Shown here one piece after another: positions 5,424 to 6,073 of a stretch of DNA of 6,073 nt. Numbering within the stretch: the first letter of the stretch is position 1; the number at the start of each line of letters is the position of its first letter. This stretch comes from an uncultured Clostridia bacterium (lineage in GTDB: Bacteria > Bacillota > Clostridia > Oscillospirales > Acutalibacteraceae), in assembly GCA_947626485.1 (NCBI GenBank), contig CANQSG010000118.1, positions 1-6,073 of the forward strand. Direction: 5' to 3'. Made by a program: the position numbers and the translations under genes. The notes beneath the pieces are model-generated. The model was not told the origin of the DNA and did no database searches. It saw nothing but the letters and a program-made list of their open reading frames with translations.

Positions 5424-5453
5424 TTGACAAAAGGCGGGCGGGCAGGGTATAAT
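5424..5453 (+). promoter_or_regulatory. Near-consensus sigma-A promoter for the ThiF/MoeB-type gene
   Basis: TTGACA (5424-5429) and TATAAT (5448-5453) both match consensus exactly, with an 18-base spacer. The start site should fall near 5460. Unlike the other two promoters in the window it has no TG extension. The leader to the start codon is about 65 bases. Confidence 0.9.
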
Positions 5454-5466
5454 TTTTTCAGAGTTA

Positions 5467-5489
5467 TTCCGGCGCTTTTTCCGCCGGAA
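5467..5489 (+). promoter_or_regulatory. Perfect 8-bp dyad in the early leader of the ThiF/MoeB-type gene
   Basis: TTCCGGCG (5467-5474) and CGCCGGAA (5482-5489) are perfect inverted copies separated by CTTTTTC. The dyad begins about 7 bases after the predicted start. A competing 7-bp pairing is possible between 5466-5472 and 5492-5498. It could be an mRNA 5' hairpin or an operator, and the sequence does not decide. No T run follows directly, so it is not a standard terminator. Confidence 0.5.
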
Positions 5490-5525
5490 ACCCGGAATTT
5501 TACGCGGAAAAGGGGGAGAAAAGCC

Positions 5526-6073
5526 ATGGCGCCGTTTTCGAAGGAGCAGGCGCAGCGATACGCCCGCCAGTTCGCCCTGCGCGAGATCGGCTGCGCGGGG
5601 CAGGAAAAGCTGCGCGCCGGGCGGGTGCTCGTCGTCGGCGCGGGGGGCTTGGGCTCAACGGCGCTCTATTATCTTGCCGCCGCCGGCGTCGGCACCCTCG
5701 GCATCGCCGACGGCGACTGCGTCGACCGGACGAACCTCAACCGCCAGATCCTGCACAACGACGCGCGCATCGGGCAAAACAAGGCCGAATCCGCCGCCGA
5801 AACGCTGCGCGCCTTCTGCCCCGACCTGACGCTGCACTGCTTCCCGTTCCGCGTGACGCCCGACAACCTGCCCGACCTGCTGGCGCCCTACGACCTGCTG
5901 TTAGACTGCACCGACCGCTTCGAGACGAAATTCCTCCTCAACGACGCCTGCGTGCTGGCGGGCAAGCCCTTTGTCCACGCCGGGGCGGTGCGCTTCGAGG
6001 GGCAGGCCATGACCTGCATCCCCGGCAAAAGCCCCTGCCTGCGCTGCGTGCTCGGGGAGGTGCCCGCCGGAGA
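5526..6073 (+). CDS. ThiF/MoeB/HesA-family E1-like adenylyltransferase, 5' part (runs off the window)
   Basis: The first 182 residues are visible. The N-terminus RYARQFALREIG (11-22) matches the usual family start. The nucleotide-binding loop VVGAGGLGS (36-44) follows, then ADGDCVDRTNLNRQ (61-74, with Asp64, Asn70, Arg73 and Gln74), Lys86, and LLDCTDRFETK (125-135, with Asp130). These are the ATP and Mg2+ residues by which the family adenylates the C-terminal glycine of a ubiquitin-like sulfur carrier. CLRC (171-174) is the first half of the zinc-binding Cys pair. The second pair and the catalytic cysteine would lie beyond the edge. AAAGGGGGAG (5508-5517) is 8 bases before the ATG. MoeB (molybdopterin), ThiF (thiamine) or a cysteine or secondary-metabolite sulfur system are all possible, and the carrier-protein gene is not in view. 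Confidence 0.93.
   Translation, partial: MAPFSKEQAQRYARQFALREIGCAGQEKLRAGRVLVVGAGGLGSTALYYLAAAGVGTLGIADGDCVDRTNLNRQILHNDARIGQNKAESAAETLRAFCPDLTLHCFPFRVTPDNLPDLLAPYDLLLDCTDRFETKFLLNDACVLAGKPFVHAGAVRFEGQAMTCIPGKSPCLRCVLGEVPAG

Noticed and set aside
1..6073. CRISPR arrays, tRNA or rRNA genes, insertion sequences and phage attachment sites
   Set aside because: I saw no spaced direct repeats, cloverleaf arms, transposase motifs or terminal inverted repeats on either strand. Composition and codon use look even throughout, so there is no sign of a mobile island.

Overview
The window is a GC-rich stretch of a bacterial chromosome with every gene on the + strand. The protein families point to a high-GC, low-oxygen Firmicute of the class Clostridia, probably an Oscillospirales gut-type organism. 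The clues are a U32 peptidase with a DUF3656-type middle region, a split tyrosine-kinase module with separate membrane and kinase proteins, a PHP-type tyrosine phosphatase, strong AGGAGG-like ribosome binding sites and clear sigma-A promoters. The lineage is an inference, not a match to a named genome.

Layout. (1) 1-1255: 3' part of a U32-family protein that begins before the window. (2) 1301-1357: an extended -10 promoter with a small terminator-like hairpin on its predicted start site. (3) 1409-4549: a compact unit of cpsC (membrane modulator), cpsD (tyrosine autokinase, 4-bp overlap with cpsC), cpsB (PHP phosphatase) and pgeF (YfiH/laccase-domain protein, 4 bp after cpsB). A terminator-shaped hairpin lies between cpsD and cpsB, so the phosphatase half may be made at a lower level. 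(4) 4551-4750: a second promoter of nearly the same design and a roughly 165-base leader. The leader folds on paper into a hairpin plus a three-way junction ending in six T. (5) 4751-5350: a four-helix membrane protein resembling a doubled DUF2798, followed by a strong intrinsic terminator at 5372-5402. (6) 5424-5525: a near-consensus promoter and a leader with a perfect dyad. (7) 5526 to the window end: 5' part of a ThiF/MoeB/HesA-type adenylyltransferase.

How the genes fit together. CpsC and CpsD would form a membrane-bound tyrosine kinase and CpsB would remove the phosphates, the circuit that sets chain length and export of capsule or exopolysaccharide in Firmicutes. No glycosyltransferase, flippase or polymerase is visible on either side, so the switch appears separated from any sugar locus within this window. 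Its companion pgeF is also linked to the cell envelope (peptidoglycan editing) or to purine nucleoside metabolism. The most interesting non-coding element is the structured leader before the membrane protein, which has the features of a cis-acting RNA regulator but matches no riboswitch class that I recognise.
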